Below, piece by piece: positions 61,991 to 64,000 of a stretch of 64,000 nucleotides of DNA (within the stretch, counting starts at the first letter, position 1; every line of letters starts with the position of its first letter). Source of the DNA: Climacium dendroides (lineage: Eukaryota; Streptophyta; Bryopsida; Hypnales; Climaciaceae); assembly GCA_950106755.1 (NCBI GenBank), contig OX467082.1, positions 15,004,001 through 15,068,000 on the forward strand, in the 5' to 3' direction. Below the pieces are notes generated by a model. That model had not been told where the DNA came from. It saw only the letters and a program-made list of their open reading frames with translations, and searched no databases. The position numbers and the translations under genes were made by a program.

Positions 61991-63121
61991 GTAAATGGCC
62001 TATTTGGATATTTTATTTTGTCATTTTTGGGAGTTATTTTGTGTGATTTTGCATGGTTTTGGTTATGTTTTGTTTGATTGGTGTTCCAAATTGGTCATTT
62101 TGAATGTTATTAACCTGTTTGGAAGGTTGGTTCTTGAAGTTTCAAATCCAGGTCGGGAGCAGTTAGTGGAAGTTGTTGGAGTAATGACATGTGAAGCTGT
62201 GGATTCAAGTCCCAATTTGGTTGTGCAGGCTGGTTAATTCCAAGTTGGAATGGTCTGGTTGTATTCCAAGTGGGAACTGTCGTAGTCTTGCCTTGCGGTT
62301 TCTATAATTGTTTTCCAAATTGGATTGTTTCTACTGATAGCAGTTAAGGTTGTGCGGGGAGCCGCAGGTGCCAAATTGGGAGTTGGTGTTTGTATTTGGT
62401 GGGCGGTTATGTTTGAAGTTCCTAATTGGTAGTTTGTGGGTTTTTGAGGGGATGTCTAAGTCGGTTAAGGAACTGCCTGGCTTGGGATCTTAAAGGGGAG
62501 TTTTCTAATTTGAAAGGCACCCACTATTTGAGCGAAGTCCAATGCAAGTCCTAGTCCCGAGTTGGTTGTGTAATTTTTGTTTGTTTTCTGTGTGTATGTG
62601 TGTAATGTGAGATGGTGATTGTGTCCAAATTGGCATGATTATGGATGTTGTGGTTAATTTTCAAGGTCCAATTTGGAATGATGTGATGGAAGGCTAAGTC
62701 CTAATTGGTGTGTCTGTGTATTGTGATTCGGAGTTTATCCGAATTGGCTGTTTAAGTAGTGGAGTGGTTATAGTGAGGGACCGATTTGGAAGTTGCAAAG
62801 TGGTGGACAGAAGAGTTAAGTTCCAAATTGGCGAGTTTGTGGAGCAGCGTTGTGGAAACAACTATATATAAAAATTTATTAAGTCCTATTTGGATTTCTG
62901 CATTGAAGATGCTAATCTATTAGGATGATAGGATGATGTTCATGGAACAAGCTAGTAGAGCGTGGAGCTGAGTGGAAGCAAAATTTTGTTGTCCAAATTG
63001 TGAGAGAATTGATTGCAGAGAAATTAGTTGGAGCAAGTCAATTAGCCAAAACAATATTTTGTTAACGATGATATATTCACCAATTCGGCTGAATAAAGAG
63101 GAATTAAAGCGAATTGGTGTA
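61991..63121. mobile_element. Partial second copy of the CCAANTTGG-rich insertion
   Basis: Matches 19199-20327 closely, including the same series of ccaaattgg-type words. It is interrupted at 63121 by a CACTA-type element, and its right half lies beyond the window or was lost. Confidence 0.7.
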
Positions 63122-64000
63122 CACTACAACAAAAGCAGTGTTTTATGACTGCAAAATATGACTGCAGTGAGTCGTAAAATAAAAAAATACGACTCACGCA
63201 GAAATCACTGTAGATGACTCGGAATATGACTGACTCCAGTCGTTTAGAAGTAGTCGCTTCAGACATCAGTCATATTGACAGTCATATTTTCCGAGGGGTA
63301 TAAATACCCATTTTTAGCCATAGTATGCCAACATGGCGTATACTTTGACTTTCCTAGGGGAGTTTTGATTTTTTCTTGAGTTGCTCGGGCAAACAAAAAA
63401 ATCCTACGTGGAATATGACTGTAGTCAGTCATATTTTTGGATGACGTGAAATATGACTGTAGTCAGTCATATTTTTGAATGACATGGAATATGATTGCAG
63501 TCAATCGTATTTTTGGATGACGTGAAATATGACTGCAGTCAATCATATTTTTTGATGACATGGAATATGACTGCAATGAGTCATATTTTTGAATGACGTG
63601 AAATATGACTGCAGTCAGTCATATTTTTTGATAATATGGAATATGACTACAGTGAGTCATATTTTTGAATGACATGAAATATGACTGTAGTGAGTCATAT
63701 TTTTTGATGACATGGAATATGACTAAGGTGAATCATATTTTGCAGTAATGTAGAATACGACTCTCGTCAGTCATATTTTATGGAATATGACTTCTGTTAG
63801 TCATATTTTTGGCTTCATGAAGTTACAAGTAGCTTCCAATGTCTTTGTTTCAACTTTTGATGCCTGCATATACAATCAAAAAAATGAGAGGTTAGTTTTT
63901 AGTGATTGAACAACAAAGCTTAACCTTCAAAGATTTACAATCAATACAAAATATGTAGCTCAAGTTTAGGATAGGAAGAATAAGATTGATGATGGAGGAA
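63122..64000. mobile_element. Second CACTA-type element, left end only
   Basis: Begins CACTACAACAAAAGCAGTG within the 2-kb insertion, at a point where the A copy (about 20327) is uninterrupted. The first 700 bp are full of alternating 'aatatgactgcagtcagtca'-type repeats with a period near 47-48 bp, and share 'gccaacatggcgtata' with the 21348 element. No transposase is visible before the window ends, so length and autonomy are unknown. It inserted independently of the 21348 copy. Confidence 0.8.

Overview
The window looks like plant nuclear DNA, most probably from a gymnosperm such as a conifer. The evidence is spliced genes with GT-AG introns, an AT-rich and repeat-laden background, one apoplastic thaumatin-like (PR-5) gene, and a tandem family of TIR-NB-ARC-LRR (TNL) resistance-type genes. 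Their TIR wording and their long runs of 'GCSKLEKLPNSFGGLQNLK' repeats resemble conifer TNLs. The species cannot be fixed from the sequence alone.

Layout. 1-2248 is gene-poor. 2249-4841 is a four-exon thaumatin-like gene, apparently intact. 4842-11229 holds small inverted-repeat elements and a gene-derived leader cassette. Four TNL loci follow, all on the + strand: TNL-A (11230-16347, intact, 1521 aa predicted), TNL-B (28582-31728, internal stop and truncated LRR), TNL-C (33423-39112, two nonsense codons in the LRR) and TNL-D (54990-59130, nonsense codon just after the P-loop). All four share the same exon plan: a very short N-terminal exon, a TIR exon of 454 bp, an NB-ARC exon of 1120 bp and a single LRR exon.

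The cluster reads as a nested segmental duplication. 9431-24083 (A plus flank) is paralogous to 31711-43150 (C plus flank). 24084-31707 (B) is paralogous to 50484 onward (D). The A-B block therefore repeats as C-D, with a 7.3-kb spacer (43151-50483) present only between C and D. B is cut exactly at the end of its fifth LRR unit, where the duplicate begins. D is a mosaic: B-like up to the end of NB-ARC, then A/C-like through the LRR and 3' flank. LRR exon lengths differ by exact multiples of 141 bp (19, 5, 23 and 12 units of 47 residues), as expected from in-register unequal exchange.

Mobile DNA can be dated against the duplicates. A 1.87-kb CACTA-type element (21348-23220, ATC target duplication) and a 149-bp hairpin element (41987-42135) each have an empty site in the paralogous flank. 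A second CACTA copy starts at 63122. A 2-kb unclassified insertion (19199-21174, partial copy from 61991) carries an unusual spaced array of CCAANTTGG-like motifs.

Functionally, TNL-A is the only locus able to encode a full receptor. TNL-B could give a TIR-NB protein and TNL-D a TIR-only protein, both forms known to be active in some plants. The P-loop of all four matches the region that the miR482/2118 family pairs with. No tRNA, rRNA, CRISPR or bacterial feature was seen.
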